A stretch of DNA of 64,000 bases from Ruminococcus sp. (GTDB lineage Bacteria > Bacillota > Clostridia > Oscillospirales > Ruminococcaceae): positions 1 through 64,000 of the forward strand of contig JAETQO010000007.1 of assembly GCA_021770655.1 (NCBI GenBank), written 5' to 3'. This document shows, piece by piece, positions 9,727 to 19,086 of this stretch. The notes beneath the pieces were generated by a model. The model was given only the letters and a program-made list of their open reading frames with translations. It was not told the origin of the DNA and ran no database searches. Numbering within the stretch: the stretch's first letter is position 1; every line of letters begins with the position of its first letter. The translations under genes and the position numbers were made by a program.

Positions 9727-11808
9727 TTATTCATTTGCCGAATTCTTTGCAATGACGTCTGCAACGAGGTTAGAGGGAAGCGGCTCATAGCGGGCTTTTT
9801 CAAAATCGAAAGAGCCTTGACCCTGGGTCATCTGTCTTAAAAGCAGGGTGAAATCTGCCATTTCCGCCATAGGCACTTCGGCGATTATTTCCGTCATGCC
9901 CTTTTTCTCGGCAGGGTTCATTCCAAGGACTCTGCCGCGGCGTTTGTTAAGCTCGCCCATCATATCTCCCGTATTGTCGTCGGGAACTAGGACGTTCAGC
10001 GAACCGATAGGTTCGAGCAGGATAGGCTCCGCCTGTCTCATACCCTCCTTATAGGCGATGGACGCGGCGGTCTTGAACGCCATTTCCGAGCTGTCTACAG
10101 GGTGATAAGAACCGTCTACCAGAATAGCTTTTAGTCCCACAACGGGAAAGCCTGCAAGCACGCCTTTTTTAACGCTCTCCTGAAGTCCCTTTTCGACTGC
10201 CGGGAAGAAATTCTTCGGAACGGCTCCGCCGAATACCTTTTCCTCAAAGACAAGGTCGTCGGAAATGCAAGGCTCAAACTCGATCCATACGTCGCCGTAC
10301 TGTCCGTGTCCGCCGGACTGTTTTTTATGCTTGCCCTGCACCTTGACTTTTTTGCGGATAGTTTCGCGGTAGGAAATTTTCGGTACGGAGGTTTCGACCT
10401 CAACTCCGAAAGTGCCTGCAAGCCTGCCCACAACGGAATCGCGGTGCAGTCCGCCGAGGGTGCTGAGTATCATCTCGTTTGTGGAGCTGTCCATTTCATA
10501 TCTTATAGTAAGGTCTTCTTCCATGAGCCTGTTCATTGAAGCGGATATCTTGCTTTCGTCGCCCTGTTTTTTAGCCTTGACAGCCATTTTATAACACGGC
10601 TTGGGGAACTTCATCGGCGCAAACTTTATAACTCTCGAGGAATCGCAGATAGTGTCGTTTGTGTTGACATTCATCTTCATAGCCACAACTATGTCGCCGC
10701 ATCCGGCCTCGGCAAGGTCTATCTGCTTTTTACCCTGAAGAGTAACAAGCTTTCCGACCTTTTCCGCCGTACCCGTGGTAGCGTTCACAACCTCTTTGTT
10801 TTGTGCCAGCTTGCCGGAGAATACCTTTATGTACGACATTTTTCCGACAAACGGGTCAGCAACTGTCTTGAATACAAATGCGCTGAGCGGATCGTTTTCG
10901 GAGCATACGACCTCGACAGCCTCGCCGTCGGCGGTCTCGCCTATCATAGCGTCCTTTTCGGACGGCGGCGGAAGCAGAAGGTCTATTTCTTTCAAAAGCA
11001 TATCCACGCCCGACATATCGGTGGAGGAAACGCAGGTAACAGGCGTAATAACACCGGAGTTCATACCTTTATGTATGCCGTCGATAATTTCTTTCTGAGT
11101 GAAAGCCTCGCCGGAGAAGAACTTTTCAAACAAAGCCTCATCGGTTTCCGCAACGGATTCGGAAACCGCCTCGATAAGTCCGTCGATACGGTACTCCATT
11201 TTCTCTGATACTTCGGCGGTTGGCATATCCGTTTCGACAGCCTTTCCGTCAACATACTTGTAAGCTTTCATTTCTATAAGATTAACGTATGACACGATCT
11301 TTCTGTCCGCAATAACAGGAACGACTACAGGGCAGACGGTAGGACCGAACTCTGCTTTTAACTGAGTAAGCACGTTGTTGAAGTTTGCGTTGTCGTCGTC
11401 AAGCTTTGTGACAACGAACATTGTCGGCTTGCCCATGCTTTTCGCCAGGTCGTAGGCTTTGTGCGTACCGACTCTTACTCCTGATTTACCCGACACGGTT
11501 ATCATTACACAGCCGCTGGCGCAAATGCCCTCAACGACCTCGCCCTCATAGTCGAAAAGACCCGGCGTGTCGAGAAGATTTACCTTATATTCTCCGGTTT
11601 CCAAAGAGGAGAGGGAGGTGTAAACGGAACATTTTCTTTTTATTTCCTCGGCGGTATAGTCGGAAACCGTATTGCCGTCGAGAACCTTTCCGAGTCTGTC
11701 TGTTGCTCCGCTCTTATATAGCAATGCCTCGGCAAGAGAGGTCTTTCCGGAACCTGCTTGACCGGCAATAGCAATGTTTTTGATTTTAGTACTGTCGTAT
11801 TTTTTCAA
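9727..11808 (-). CDS. EF-G-like translational GTPase (paralogue)
   Basis: Cytoplasmic GTPase of 693 residues with the EF-G domain order. The P-loop is GQAGSGKTS rather than the canonical AHIDAGKT found in the second EF-G at 33919. DTPG and TKLD motifs remain. The C-terminal half keeps EF-G domain III-V signatures such as KQSGGHGQYGDV and the [10 protein letters not shown] segment. Paralogues of this kind, including ribosome-protection proteins, bind ribosomes but do not replace EF-G; the exact job is unknown. Its own promoter and terminator flank it, so it is monocistronic. Confidence 0.9.
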   Translation of the reverse strand: MKKYDSTKIKNIAIAGQAGSGKTSLAEALLYKSGATDRLGKVLDGNTVSDYTAEEIKRKCSVYTSLSSLETGEYKVNLLDTPGLFDYEGEVVEGICASGCVMITVSGKSGVRVGTHKAYDLAKSMGKPTMFVVTKLDDDNANFNNVLTQLKAEFGPTVCPVVVPVIADRKIVSYVNLIEMKAYKYVDGKAVETDMPTAEVSEKMEYRIDGLIEAVSESVAETDEALFEKFFSGEAFTQKEIIDGIHKGMNSGVITPVTCVSSTDMSGVDMLLKEIDLLLPPPSEKDAMIGETADGEAVEVVCSENDPLSAFVFKTVADPFVGKMSYIKVFSGKLAQNKEVVNATTGTAEKVGKLVTLQGKKQIDLAEAGCGDIVVAMKMNVNTNDTICDSSRVIKFAPMKFPKPCYKMAVKAKKQGDESKISASMNRLMEEDLTIRYEMDSSTNEMILSTLGGLHRDSVVGRLAGTFGVEVETSVPKISYRETIRKKVKVQGKHKKQSGGHGQYGDVWIEFEPCISDDLVFEEKVFGGAVPKNFFPAVEKGLQESVKKGVLAGFPVVGLKAILVDGSYHPVDSSEMAFKTAASIAYKEGMRQAEPILLEPIGSLNVLVPDDNTGDMMGELNKRRGRVLGMNPAEKKGMTEIIAEVPMAEMADFTLLLRQMTQGQGSFDFEKARYEPLPSNLVADVIAKNSANE

Positions 11809-11905
11809 GATGATCGCTCCAATCAGGGCTGTATTTCAGCCGTATGTATTTCTTTACAGCGTTTGTATGTGCCAAATGCACAAAACAAATTAACTGCACA
11901 AGATA

Positions 11906-11934
11906 ATTATATACTATTTTAACAGAAATAGCAA
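11906..11934 (-). promoter_or_regulatory. SigA-type promoter of the EF-G-like gene
   Basis: On the minus strand TTGCTA and TATAAT are 17 bases apart, about 100 bases upstream of the start codon. Confidence 0.65.
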
Positions 11935-12141
11935 TAGTGCTTTACGAAAAACTTTTCGTGATTATGAACAAACTTTTGACAAATCACAAAGCAAAATGCA
12001 CAATTGGAAAGGGTAAAAAATGCAAAAGAGCCGCACAAACGGGGTACGGTATGGGAAAAATGCAGTTATGCGTTGGTCTTTGATGAATTTCGGCGGCGTG
12101 TCGTAACAGGACATTGTTTACTCACTAACCGCGCGGGGACT

Positions 12142-12151
12142 GCATATAATT
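12142..12151 (+). promoter_or_regulatory. Possible mother-cell (SigK-like) -10 element of dpaA
   Basis: CATATAATTA matches the CATANNNTA form of SigK/SigE -10 elements and no SigA promoter is apparent. In Bacillus subtilis the dipicolinate synthase operon is SigK-controlled. The -35 cannot be defined with confidence. Confidence 0.35.
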
Positions 12152-12203
12152 ATATGTATAGAAAGCAGATGTTGCAAAGTTAGATTTTTTCGGGGGCGTT
12201 GAC

Positions 12204-13073
12204 ATGAAAAATACGATTTTCCTGTGCGTCGGAGGCGACGCCAGACAAACATATACGGCAAAAGCACTTGCTGAATACGGAAAGGTTTATACTTACGGAA
12301 TCAACGATACGGGAGAAAAAACCATTCCTGTTTCAGACCCCTATCAGATGACAGAAAGGGCGGATATACTTGTTCTGCCTGTTATGAAAGGGGAGGGGCT
12401 TGAAATATCGTCGTTCCGTGGTAAAAAAATATATTGCAGTGACGTATCGGGGCTGCTTAACAAAAAAGCGCTTGTTACCGGCGGCAGGCTCAGCCGTATT
12501 CAGATAGAATATTTTTCCTCTCTTGGTTTTGACGTAAAGGATTATTTTAATCGTGAGGAGCTTGTTATAAAGAACTGTATCCCTACTGCGGAGGGTGCGC
12601 TCCAGATAGCTATGCAGGAGCTTGCCTGCACGGTAAAGGACAGCGACGTTCTTATAATAGGCTACGGCAGAGTGGGAAAGGCGTGCGCGGAGCTGTTCGA
12701 CGCTGTAGGCGCTCGGACGGCGGTCACGGCAAGGCGCGTTTCTCAGCTTGCCGAGGCGGAAAACTCAGGACTTGGCTCTTTTTCGCTGTCGGAGCTTTAC
12801 GGAAGGATAGCACGTTTTTCTGTTATCGTAAACACCGTTCCTGCAATGATATTAGACGAAACACTGCTTGAGGCCGTGGGCAAGGATACGCTTATAATCG
12901 ACCTTGCTTCAAAGCCGGGCGGCGTTGATTTTGAAACTGCGGCGCGGCTCAACAGGCGCGTGGTATGGGCGCTTTCTCTGCCCGGAAAGGTTGCGCCCAT
13001 GACAAGCGGAGAGATCGTCGCCGGGGCGGTAGTAAACATTCTACAGGAAAGGGGAAGAAAAAATGTCACTTGA
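12204..13073 (+). CDS. dpaA: Dipicolinate synthase subunit A
   Basis: Subunit A of the enzyme that makes dipicolinic acid, the major spore-core solute, in the mother cell; 289 residues. A Rossmann NAD(P)-binding motif GYGRVGKACAELF lies at about residues 153-165, after an N-terminal domain that starts IFLCVGGDARQ, typical of SpoVFA. It overlaps dpaB by 11 bases, so the two are translationally coupled. Its presence indicates that the organism, or a recent ancestor, makes endospores, which matters for the split spoVT gene at 45-57 kb. Confidence 0.95.
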   Translation: MKNTIFLCVGGDARQTYTAKALAEYGKVYTYGINDTGEKTIPVSDPYQMTERADILVLPVMKGEGLEISSFRGKKIYCSDVSGLLNKKALVTGGRLSRIQIEYFSSLGFDVKDYFNREELVIKNCIPTAEGALQIAMQELACTVKDSDVLIIGYGRVGKACAELFDAVGARTAVTARRVSQLAEAENSGLGSFSLSELYGRIARFSVIVNTVPAMILDETLLEAVGKDTLIIDLASKPGGVDFETAARLNRRVVWALSLPGKVAPMTSGEIVAGAVVNILQERGRKNVT

Positions 13074-13653
13074 AGGCATTAAGATCGGATTTTGCATGAC
13101 GGGTTCCTTCTGCACCTTTGAAAAGGCTTTTTCCGCCGCTGAGGCTTTGCGGGAAAAGGGCGGGATACTTGTGCCTGTTATGTCATATAATGCGGCGGGA
13201 CTTTCCACCCGTTTCGGAACTGCCGAAGAAAATCTCCGAAGGCTGGAGGACATATCAAAGTCAAAGGTCATAACCTCTATTGAGGAGGCAGAGCCTATCG
13301 GACCGAAAAAAATGTGCGACGTTATGGTTGTTGCGCCGTGTACATCAAACACTGCGGCAAAGCTTGCTATGGGGATCGTAGACACACCCGTCACAATGGC
13401 GGTTAAAAGTCATTTGAGAAATTCCGGACCGGTGGTGATAGCAATATCCACCAACGACGCTCTGGCAGGCAGTGCGAAGAATATCGGGTATTTACAGAAT
13501 TACAGGAATTATTATTTCGTACCGTATTCCCAGGACAGCTATCTGAAAAAGCCCGTCTCGGCGGTGGCGGACTTTACTCTTATTCCCGAGGCTGTTGAAT
13601 CTGCGCTTGAGGGCAGACAGCTACAGCCTTTGATAAGAAAAGCGGAAGATTAG
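13063..13653 (+). CDS. dpaB: Dipicolinate synthase subunit B
   Basis: Flavoprotein subunit B of dipicolinate synthase, 196 residues, with the KIGFCMTGSFCTFEKAF opening and the APCTSNTAAKLA segment of the UbiX/SpoVFB flavoprotein fold. It partners with DpaA, whose gene overlaps its start. A terminator follows, and an R1 repeat begins in the terminator's T-run. Confidence 0.95.
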   Translation: MSLEGIKIGFCMTGSFCTFEKAFSAAEALREKGGILVPVMSYNAAGLSTRFGTAEENLRRLEDISKSKVITSIEEAEPIGPKKMCDVMVVAPCTSNTAAKLAMGIVDTPVTMAVKSHLRNSGPVVIAISTNDALAGSAKNIGYLQNYRNYYFVPYSQDSYLKKPVSAVADFTLIPEAVESALEGRQLQPLIRKAED

Positions 13654-13698
13654 CATATACCGACAAAAAAGAATAAGAATTAAATAACGTGTACAAAT

Positions 13699-13728
13699 TA
13701 AAAAAGTCGCTTACGAGCGGCTTTTTTA
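13699..13728 (+). terminator. Terminator of dpaAB
   Basis: A hairpin AAAAAGTCGC...GCGGCTTTTTT with a GT pair and a four-base loop ends in T-rich sequence that is also the first bases of an R1 repeat. Confidence 0.7.
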
Positions 13729-13960
13729 ATTCGGGGTGCAAGGTACTTCAAGGAGTTACAACTCAGCCCGAAGACCTCGCTTGCAGGGTTTTCTCAATAG
13801 CATTAAACCGTACATAGTCCGTTTGGTGGTTTTCACAACTTTGTTGTAACGTGTGTAGGGAACGATGAAAATTGTCGTTCGGCTAATTCACGACAATTCA
13901 TCGACCCGTTAGATCTGTTGCCCGTTTGGCGGTTTTCGGCAATGTTGTTGTAATCGTATT
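13724..13960 (+). repeat. R1 dispersed repeat, long form
   Basis: The R1 core runs from TTAATTCGGGGTGCAAGG to GTACATAGTCCG. An extension then contains a strong hairpin at about 13864-13902 (GATGAA...ATTGTCGT pairing with ACGACAATTCATC), which is shared with 18600-18680 and 19790-19840. It fills most of the spacer between dpaB and the alpha/beta hydrolase gene. Confidence 0.85.
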
Positions 13961-14011
13961 TTATGCATGGTTTTTCGGAAATTGATTTTCGTGACAAGCC
14001 TTTTACGGCTC

Positions 14012-14040
14012 TTGAAAACTATGGATTAATATGATACAAT
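14012..14040 (+). promoter_or_regulatory. SigA-type promoter of the host glucan locus
   Basis: TTGAAA and TACAAT are separated by 17 bases. The predicted leader to the TTG start at 14198 is about 150 bases. Confidence 0.6.
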
Positions 14041-14197
14041 GATTTATAACAATAAAAAATTGCGACACGATATGACAGTTCAAATCACATATTGCCGTGT
14101 TGTGCTGTTTTATGGTATGCTGTCGAACCTGTTTTTGACGTATTGCGTCTGTTGGAGGATTTTACAAGGGCAGGTTCAGAAACGGGGGGATAGTAAT

Positions 14198-14950
14198 TTG
14201 GAAAAAAATTTTGAGATAAAAGAAATGCCTGTGGAATATTCGGATAACAGTATTTACGGAAAAGCGTATATCCCGCTGAATAAAACGGGAGGACTTTCTG
14301 CTGTGATACTTTGTCACGGTTATAATTCGTCATACAGACACATGACTGATCTGGCAGAAGTGCTGGCGGAAAACGGCGTGTTTGCATACTGCTTTGATTT
14401 CTGCGGAGGGGCTGTTGTATCGATGAGCAGCGGAAAACCTGCGGATATGAGTATTCGGACGGAAATATGCGATCTGAATGCCGTTGCAGAAATGATAAGA
14501 GGACTTGAATGCGTTGCCCCCAACAGGGTATATTTGTACGGTGAAAGTCAAGGGGGATTTGTGTCTGCGCTTACGGCGGCGGAAAGGCCTGAGAATTTTG
14601 CGGGGCTGTTCCTGCTTTATCCTGCGTTTTGTATTCCTGATGACTGGGAAAAATTTGCCGCAGGAAATAATTCGGACAGCTTTGAACTTATGGGAATGAC
14701 TTTGTCGAGGAAATTTTATGACGAACTGCCGGAGTACGACGTGTTCAGTTATGTGAGCAGATATGACAAAAGCGTTGTTATCGCACACGGAACAGCCGAT
14801 ACGGTAGTGTCTGTGGAATATTCAAGAAGGCTTGTAAAAAGCTTTCCCGATGCGGAGCTTACGGAATTTGAAAATGAGGGACACGGTTTCAGTGCGACTG
14901 CCCGTAAAAAATGGAGAGAACAGATATGCCGAAAGCTGTGCGGACGGTGA
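14198..14950 (+). CDS. Alpha/beta hydrolase (esterase-like), host copy
   Basis: Cytoplasmic serine hydrolase of 250 residues. The nucleophile elbow GESQGG places Ser at residue 117. The likely acid is Asp201 in HGTADTVV and the base His229 in EGHGF. The start is set at the TTG at 14198: GGGGGGA precedes it by 7 bases, and the paralogue at 55967 aligns from there. The residues upstream look like untranslated leader. It precedes a GH5 glucanase and an AraC regulator, so it may remove acyl groups from plant-glucan or xylan fragments. This is inference from context; the substrate is not known. Confidence 0.8.
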   Translation: MEKNFEIKEMPVEYSDNSIYGKAYIPLNKTGGLSAVILCHGYNSSYRHMTDLAEVLAENGVFAYCFDFCGGAVVSMSSGKPADMSIRTEICDLNAVAEMIRGLECVAPNRVYLYGESQGGFVSALTAAERPENFAGLFLLYPAFCIPDDWEKFAAGNNSDSFELMGMTLSRKFYDELPEYDVFSYVSRYDKSVVIAHGTADTVVSVEYSRRLVKSFPDAELTEFENEGHGFSATARKKWREQICRKLCGR

Positions 14951-15081
14951 TTACATAGTTATGTTTAAATTTATGTTATTTATATTTAATTTTTGATATA
15001 AAGGTTATGCTTTTTTTAGTATTATACTATCGAGCTGAGAATTAAGAACCGGGAACAAATAATAAGAAGGCGGTGTTTTTT

Positions 15082-16107
15082 ATGAGAAGATTCGAGGGCT
15101 ATATGAAAGGCGTAAATCTTGGAGGCTGGCTTTCGCAATGCGATTACAGCGAGGGGAGGCTTGAGGGATTTATTACTGAAAAGGATTTTAAGGTGCTGAA
15201 AAGCTGGAATATCGACCATGTACGTGTGCCTGTGGATTATAACATTTTTCAGGACGATGAGGGAAAAATAAAAGAATTTGGCTTTAAATATGTTGACAGA
15301 GCGATAGAATGGTGCGGCAGGTACGGTCTGAATATGATACTTGACCTGCACAAGACCTGCGGATTTTTCTTTGACAAGGCTCAGCAGGAAAGTGGATTTT
15401 TTGACAGCGCAGATCTTCAGGAGAGATTTTTTGCACTGTGGAAAGAATTTGCTGAGAGATATGCAAAATACTCCGACAGAGTGGCTTTTGAATTGCTCAA
15501 CGAGGTGACTGAGCCTGAATACAGCGAGAAGTGGAATCGGATCGCGGAAAAGGCTGTGGAGATCATCAGAAAATATTCTGCCGACATCAAAATCGTGATC
15601 GGAAGCTATTGGAACAATTCCGTTGACGCTCTGAAGGATCTTGATATGCCTCATGACGAGAATATCGTTTACACATTCCACTGTTATGACCCGTTTATTT
15701 TCACACATCAGGGCGCCTATTGGGTAGACGGTATGCCGTCGGATTTCCGTATGTCCTATCCCGGCGATGTAGCGGATTACCGTGAAAAGATCAGGGAGAT
15801 CGGATTTACCGATATACAGACCTATGAGGAGGTAACGACCGAGACCTTCACTTCCGATTATTTCATAAGCCGTTTTATAAATGCGGTGGAGCTTTGCGAG
15901 AAGAGGAACGTTCCTCTTTACTGCGGAGAGTACGGGGCGATAAATCTTGCTTCGCCCGATTCCACGTTGAGTTGGTACAAGGATATAAATGCGGCGTTTC
16001 AAAAGCTTGGAATAGCCAGATCTGCATGGAGCTACAAGGAAGTAGATTACGGTCTTTCCGATGACCATATGCTTCCGGTAATCAATGAACTGGTTGAATT
16101 TTTCTAA
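15082..16107 (+). CDS. Intracellular GH5 glycoside hydrolase
   Basis: Glycoside hydrolase family 5 enzyme of 341 residues, cleaving beta-linked glucan or mannan oligosaccharides. The acid/base Glu is in ELLNEV (about residue 141) and the nucleophile Glu in YCGEYGA (about 283). The N-terminal KGVNLGGWL segment is typical of the family. There is no signal peptide, so it would act on imported oligosaccharides. The ATG at 15082 follows AAGGCGG by 9 bases. It sits between an alpha/beta hydrolase and an AraC regulator. A truncated second copy of the same kind of gene lies at 51306-51460 in the mobile element. Confidence 0.9.
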   Translation: MRRFEGYMKGVNLGGWLSQCDYSEGRLEGFITEKDFKVLKSWNIDHVRVPVDYNIFQDDEGKIKEFGFKYVDRAIEWCGRYGLNMILDLHKTCGFFFDKAQQESGFFDSADLQERFFALWKEFAERYAKYSDRVAFELLNEVTEPEYSEKWNRIAEKAVEIIRKYSADIKIVIGSYWNNSVDALKDLDMPHDENIVYTFHCYDPFIFTHQGAYWVDGMPSDFRMSYPGDVADYREKIREIGFTDIQTYEEVTTETFTSDYFISRFINAVELCEKRNVPLYCGEYGAINLASPDSTLSWYKDINAAFQKLGIARSAWSYKEVDYGLSDDHMLPVINELVEFF

Positions 16108-16110
16108 GGC

Positions 16111-16138
16111 AAAACCGCACGATCTTTGTGCGGTTTTT
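16111..16138 (+). terminator. Terminator of the GH5 gene
   Basis: Stem AAACCGCAC/GTGCGGTTTTT with a short loop, followed by T-rich sequence. Its AAGGCAAAACCGCAC arm resembles an R2 repeat end. Confidence 0.8.
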
Positions 16139-16169
16139 CTTTTACAAAAGCATTTTAGGGAGTATCGTT

Positions 16170-16919
16170 ATGAATATCGCAAAGGAGCTTTCGGACAGAG
16201 AGTTTTTACAGTGTGAAAACAGCTTTAAGCATTCGGCATATGAAACGGAGCTTGAATTCTACTCGGCAGTGAAAGCCGGAGACGAGGAGCTTGTAATGCG
16301 GCTTTATACTCCGCTTGATATAACCGAACATGGAACGCTCAGCAAGGACAAGCTCAGAAACATAAAGTATCATTTTATTGTTACGGCGGCAATGATAACC
16401 CGCTTTTGTATTGAGGGAGGGATGACTCCCGCAAGGGCGTATACCATAAGCGACATCTGCATAAACAAATGCGACGATTGTATTTATCCGGAGCAGGTCG
16501 CCGATCTGCATAAGGAAACCGTTATGTATTTTACTTCTCAGATGAAAGTCATTGCGTCCAAATCAGCATATTCAAAGCATGTTCTTATGTGTATAGACTT
16601 CGTTTATGAGAATATCTACAGCGGCGTAACCGTTCAGGATACTGCCGAAAGCTTAGGCATTACGCCGCAGTATCTGTCAAAGCTTTTCCGTCGTGAGGTC
16701 GGAGTAAATCTTTCGGATTTTATTATGTCCAAAAGGATAGCCGCCGCTGAAAATATGCTGAAATTTTCCGAGTACAGTCCGCTGGATATAGGAAATTATC
16801 TTTCGTTCAGCTCGCACAGTCATTTTATCGCGTCGTTCAAAAAGAAAACCGGAATGACGCCCAAACAGTACAGGGACAATTATTTCAGGTCAAACTGGCG
16901 CAGAGAAAAGAAATATTGA
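16170..16919 (+). CDS. AraC-family transcriptional regulator, host copy
   Basis: Regulator of 249 residues. The C-terminal 100 residues carry the double helix-turn-helix of AraC proteins (ITPQYLSKLFRREVG, then GMTPKQYR). The N-terminal 140 residues lack a cupin and contain ETELEFYSAVKAGD and a KCDDC cysteine pair. The second AraC protein, at 54301, is closely similar over its whole length. It probably activates the adjacent glucan genes in response to an unknown signal. AGGGAG lies 8 bases before the ATG at 16170. Confidence 0.9.
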   Translation: MNIAKELSDREFLQCENSFKHSAYETELEFYSAVKAGDEELVMRLYTPLDITEHGTLSKDKLRNIKYHFIVTAAMITRFCIEGGMTPARAYTISDICINKCDDCIYPEQVADLHKETVMYFTSQMKVIASKSAYSKHVLMCIDFVYENIYSGVTVQDTAESLGITPQYLSKLFRREVGVNLSDFIMSKRIAAAENMLKFSEYSPLDIGNYLSFSSHSHFIASFKKKTGMTPKQYRDNYFRSNWRREKKY

Positions 16920-16920
16920 T

Positions 16921-16964
16921 TAAGGCAAAGGCATTAGCCGGTGGTTGTGCGGTGTTGCCTAAAA
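16921..16964. repeat. R2 repeat remnant
   Basis: A decayed copy keeps TTAAGGCA at one end and GGTTGTGCGGTGTTGCCT at the other; the middle is nearly all lost. Confidence 0.7.
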
Positions 16965-16971
16965 CAAAATA

Positions 16972-17003
16972 AAGGCAATGCAGAAATTGTTCTGCATTGC
17001 CTT
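16972..17003 (-). terminator. Terminator of glgA
   Basis: A perfect 14-base stem (16972-16985 with 16990-17003) is followed on the minus strand by TTTATTTTGTTTT. Confidence 0.9.
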
Positions 17004-17007
17004 AAAT

Positions 17008-18450
17008 TTATCCGATAAGCCAGTCATACATATCCTGATATTTGTTCGCCGAGGCGTGCCAGGAGAAGTCCTGCGACATTGCGGATTTTATAATGCCGTT
17101 CCATTCGTCGCGTCTGTCGTCGAAAATATATTTTGCAAACATTACGGTGTTGTACATTTCGTGGGCGTTGTAGTTTGCAAAGCTGAAGCCCGTTCCTGTG
17201 CGGTCAAACTGGTTGTACGGCCTAACGGTGTCTTTCAGTCCGCCTGTCTCTCTTACTATCGGCAGAGTGCCGTAGCGCAGGGACATAAGCTGAGAAAGTC
17301 CGCAGGGTTCAAACAGCGACGGCATGAGAAAAGCGTCTGCCGAAGCGTATATTCTGTGGCTCATTTCTTCACTGTAGTAAATGTTAGCGGAAACGTTGTC
17401 GTGATACTTTCCTGCAAAATAGCGGAACATATCCTCATATTTCTGATCGCCTGTGCCGAGAACGACAAACTGTATGCCCTGCTGGCACATTCTTTCCATC
17501 ATATATGCGATAAGGTCGAAACCTTTCTGGTCGGTAAGGCGGCTTACAATACCTATCATAAAGCGGTTGTCGTCCCGCACAAGACCAAGCTCCGCCTGGA
17601 TTGCTCTCTTGTTATGCACTTTCTTTTCAAGCACGTTGTCGTAATTATATTTAACGGCTATCATTTTATCCGTAGCAGGATCATAGTCGCTGTAATCTAT
17701 GCCGTTTACGATTCCTCTGAGGTCATTCTTTCTCGCTCTCATAAGACCGTCAAGACCCTCGCCGTAAAATTCCGTTTTGATCTCCTCGGCGTAGGTGTTG
17801 CTTACCGTGGTGATAACGTCTGCGTAAACAAGACCGCCCTTGAGCATATTTCCGTCAACGCCTGTTCTCAGCTTGTCAATGGTGAAGTAGTAATCGGAAA
17901 GTCCGGAAATTCCTTTGAACCGCGGAATACCGTCGTTGCCTTGGAATTTAAGATTGTGTATGGTCATAACGGTTTTTATTCCTCTGAAAAACTCGCCGCC
18001 GGCAAAGCTGTCGTGGAGATACACGGGGATAAGTCCCGTCTGCCAATCGTGGCAGTGGATAATGTCGGGACGGAAATCCAACAGCGGCAGGGCGGAAAGC
18101 ACAGCCTTATCGAAATACATAAATTTTTCGATATCCCAATGATGCTCGGTATAGGGCTTACCGCCTGAAAAATAATACTCGTTATCGATAAAATAGAAAG
18201 TAACTCCGTCATATACCGTTTCAAGGACGCCGACATACTGGCTCTTGCCTGCAAAATCCATATAGAAATGGAACTTATATTTCAGCATATCCTTCCATTT
18301 CTGATACATACAGGCATATTTCGGGAGCACGACTCTTACGTCGTAATACCTTTTGTCAAAGCATTTCGGCAGGGAACCTACAACGTCCGCAAGTCCTCCT
18401 GTTTTGATGAACGGCACGCACTCTGAAGAGGCAAACAATACTTTTTTCAT
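17008..18450 (-). CDS. glgA: Glycogen synthase (ADP-glucose type)
   Basis: GT5 glucosyltransferase of 480 residues that extends alpha-1,4-glucan from ADP-glucose in the cytoplasm. The N-terminal KTGGLADVVG is the nucleotide-sugar binding motif and the C-terminal SLFEPCGLSQL carries the conserved Glu of GT-B enzymes. Length matches the family. No other glg genes are adjacent. Its promoter lies about 310 bases upstream, so its mRNA leader contains an R1 repeat. Confidence 0.95.
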   Translation of the reverse strand: MKKVLFASSECVPFIKTGGLADVVGSLPKCFDKRYYDVRVVLPKYACMYQKWKDMLKYKFHFYMDFAGKSQYVGVLETVYDGVTFYFIDNEYYFSGGKPYTEHHWDIEKFMYFDKAVLSALPLLDFRPDIIHCHDWQTGLIPVYLHDSFAGGEFFRGIKTVMTIHNLKFQGNDGIPRFKGISGLSDYYFTIDKLRTGVDGNMLKGGLVYADVITTVSNTYAEEIKTEFYGEGLDGLMRARKNDLRGIVNGIDYSDYDPATDKMIAVKYNYDNVLEKKVHNKRAIQAELGLVRDDNRFMIGIVSRLTDQKGFDLIAYMMERMCQQGIQFVVLGTGDQKYEDMFRYFAGKYHDNVSANIYYSEEMSHRIYASADAFLMPSLFEPCGLSQLMSLRYGTLPIVRETGGLKDTVRPYNQFDRTGTGFSFANYNAHEMYNTVMFAKYIFDDRRDEWNGIIKSAMSQDFSWHASANKYQDMYDWLIG

Positions 18451-18472
18451 ACAACGCTATCCTTTCTCTTTT

Positions 18473-18690
18473 TTTTAATTCGGGTCGCAGTGCACTTCGT
18501 AAGGGTACGACTCAGCCCGAAGACTTGGTTGGTCGTAAACCGAACATAGCACTAAACCGTACATAGTCCGTTTGGTGGTTTTCAGCAATGTTGTTTCAAC
18601 GCTCAAAAACTCGTAGAATACGATGAAAATTGTCGTTCGGCTAACTCACGAAAATTTATCTTACTGATAGACCCGTTGCCCGTTTGGTTA
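18473..18690 (+). repeat. R1 dispersed repeat inside the glgA leader
   Basis: A copy with the variant core GTGCACTTCGTAAGGG and the extension containing ATTGTCGTTCGGC. It begins in the T-run directly upstream of the glgA ribosome site and ends before the promoter at 18763, so it should be transcribed antisense as part of glgA mRNA. Confidence 0.85.
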
Positions 18691-18762
18691 TTCTTCTGCT
18701 ACGCTGAGAATTAGTCAATAATTCTACATTCACACTTTTTTATTTGCCGGTATCTGTTTGAA

Positions 18763-18791
18763 ATTATATCACTTTTTATTCACAAAGTCAA
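18763..18791 (-). promoter_or_regulatory. SigA-type promoter of glgA
   Basis: On the minus strand TTGACT and TATAAT are separated by 17 bases. No closer promoter to the glgA start was found. Confidence 0.6.
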
Positions 18792-18844
18792 TTCTTTTTT
18801 TCTTTTTAATTCGTGTCATACGGCATTATGGAAAGCAAGAAATA

Positions 18845-19023
18845 TTAAGGCAATACCGCACGACTATTGTGTGCGGATAACGCAGAAAATTTTTCGTTAG
18901 ATTGTATAGAAACGACGCAGGAATACTTGTGCCTTTGAAGGAGCTTTTGTGCAAGATGACGGGGAATTGGCAAGTAAGACGTACACAAAGCCGTTAGGCG
19001 GTAGTTGTGCGGTGTTGCCTTAA
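18845..19023. repeat. R2 MITE-like inverted repeat, long form
   Basis: A 179-base unit is bounded by TTAAGGCAATACCGCACGA and its complement GTGCGGTGTTGCCTTA. It contains about 85 bases more than the short form, including ATAGAAACGACGCAGG. This extra part also occurs in the partial copy at 63498-63625. It has no coding capacity. Confidence 0.85.
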
Positions 19024-19086
19024 AGCCCGAAAGCGATTGTGACAAACCGTTTTCGGGCTGATTTAATTATTCTTATAAATCAGGAT

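Larger units (their letters stand above)
11809..12203. other. Divergent spacer between EF-G-like gene and dpaA
   Basis: No gene is visible. It contains the promoter of the EF-G-like gene (11906-11934) and a SigK-like -10 for dpaA (12142-12151). Confidence 0.5.

Noticed and set aside
14039-14197. 53-residue N-terminal extension of the host alpha/beta hydrolase
   Set aside because: The paralogue has no such region, and a good ribosome site precedes the TTG at 14198; the extension also lies just behind the promoter.
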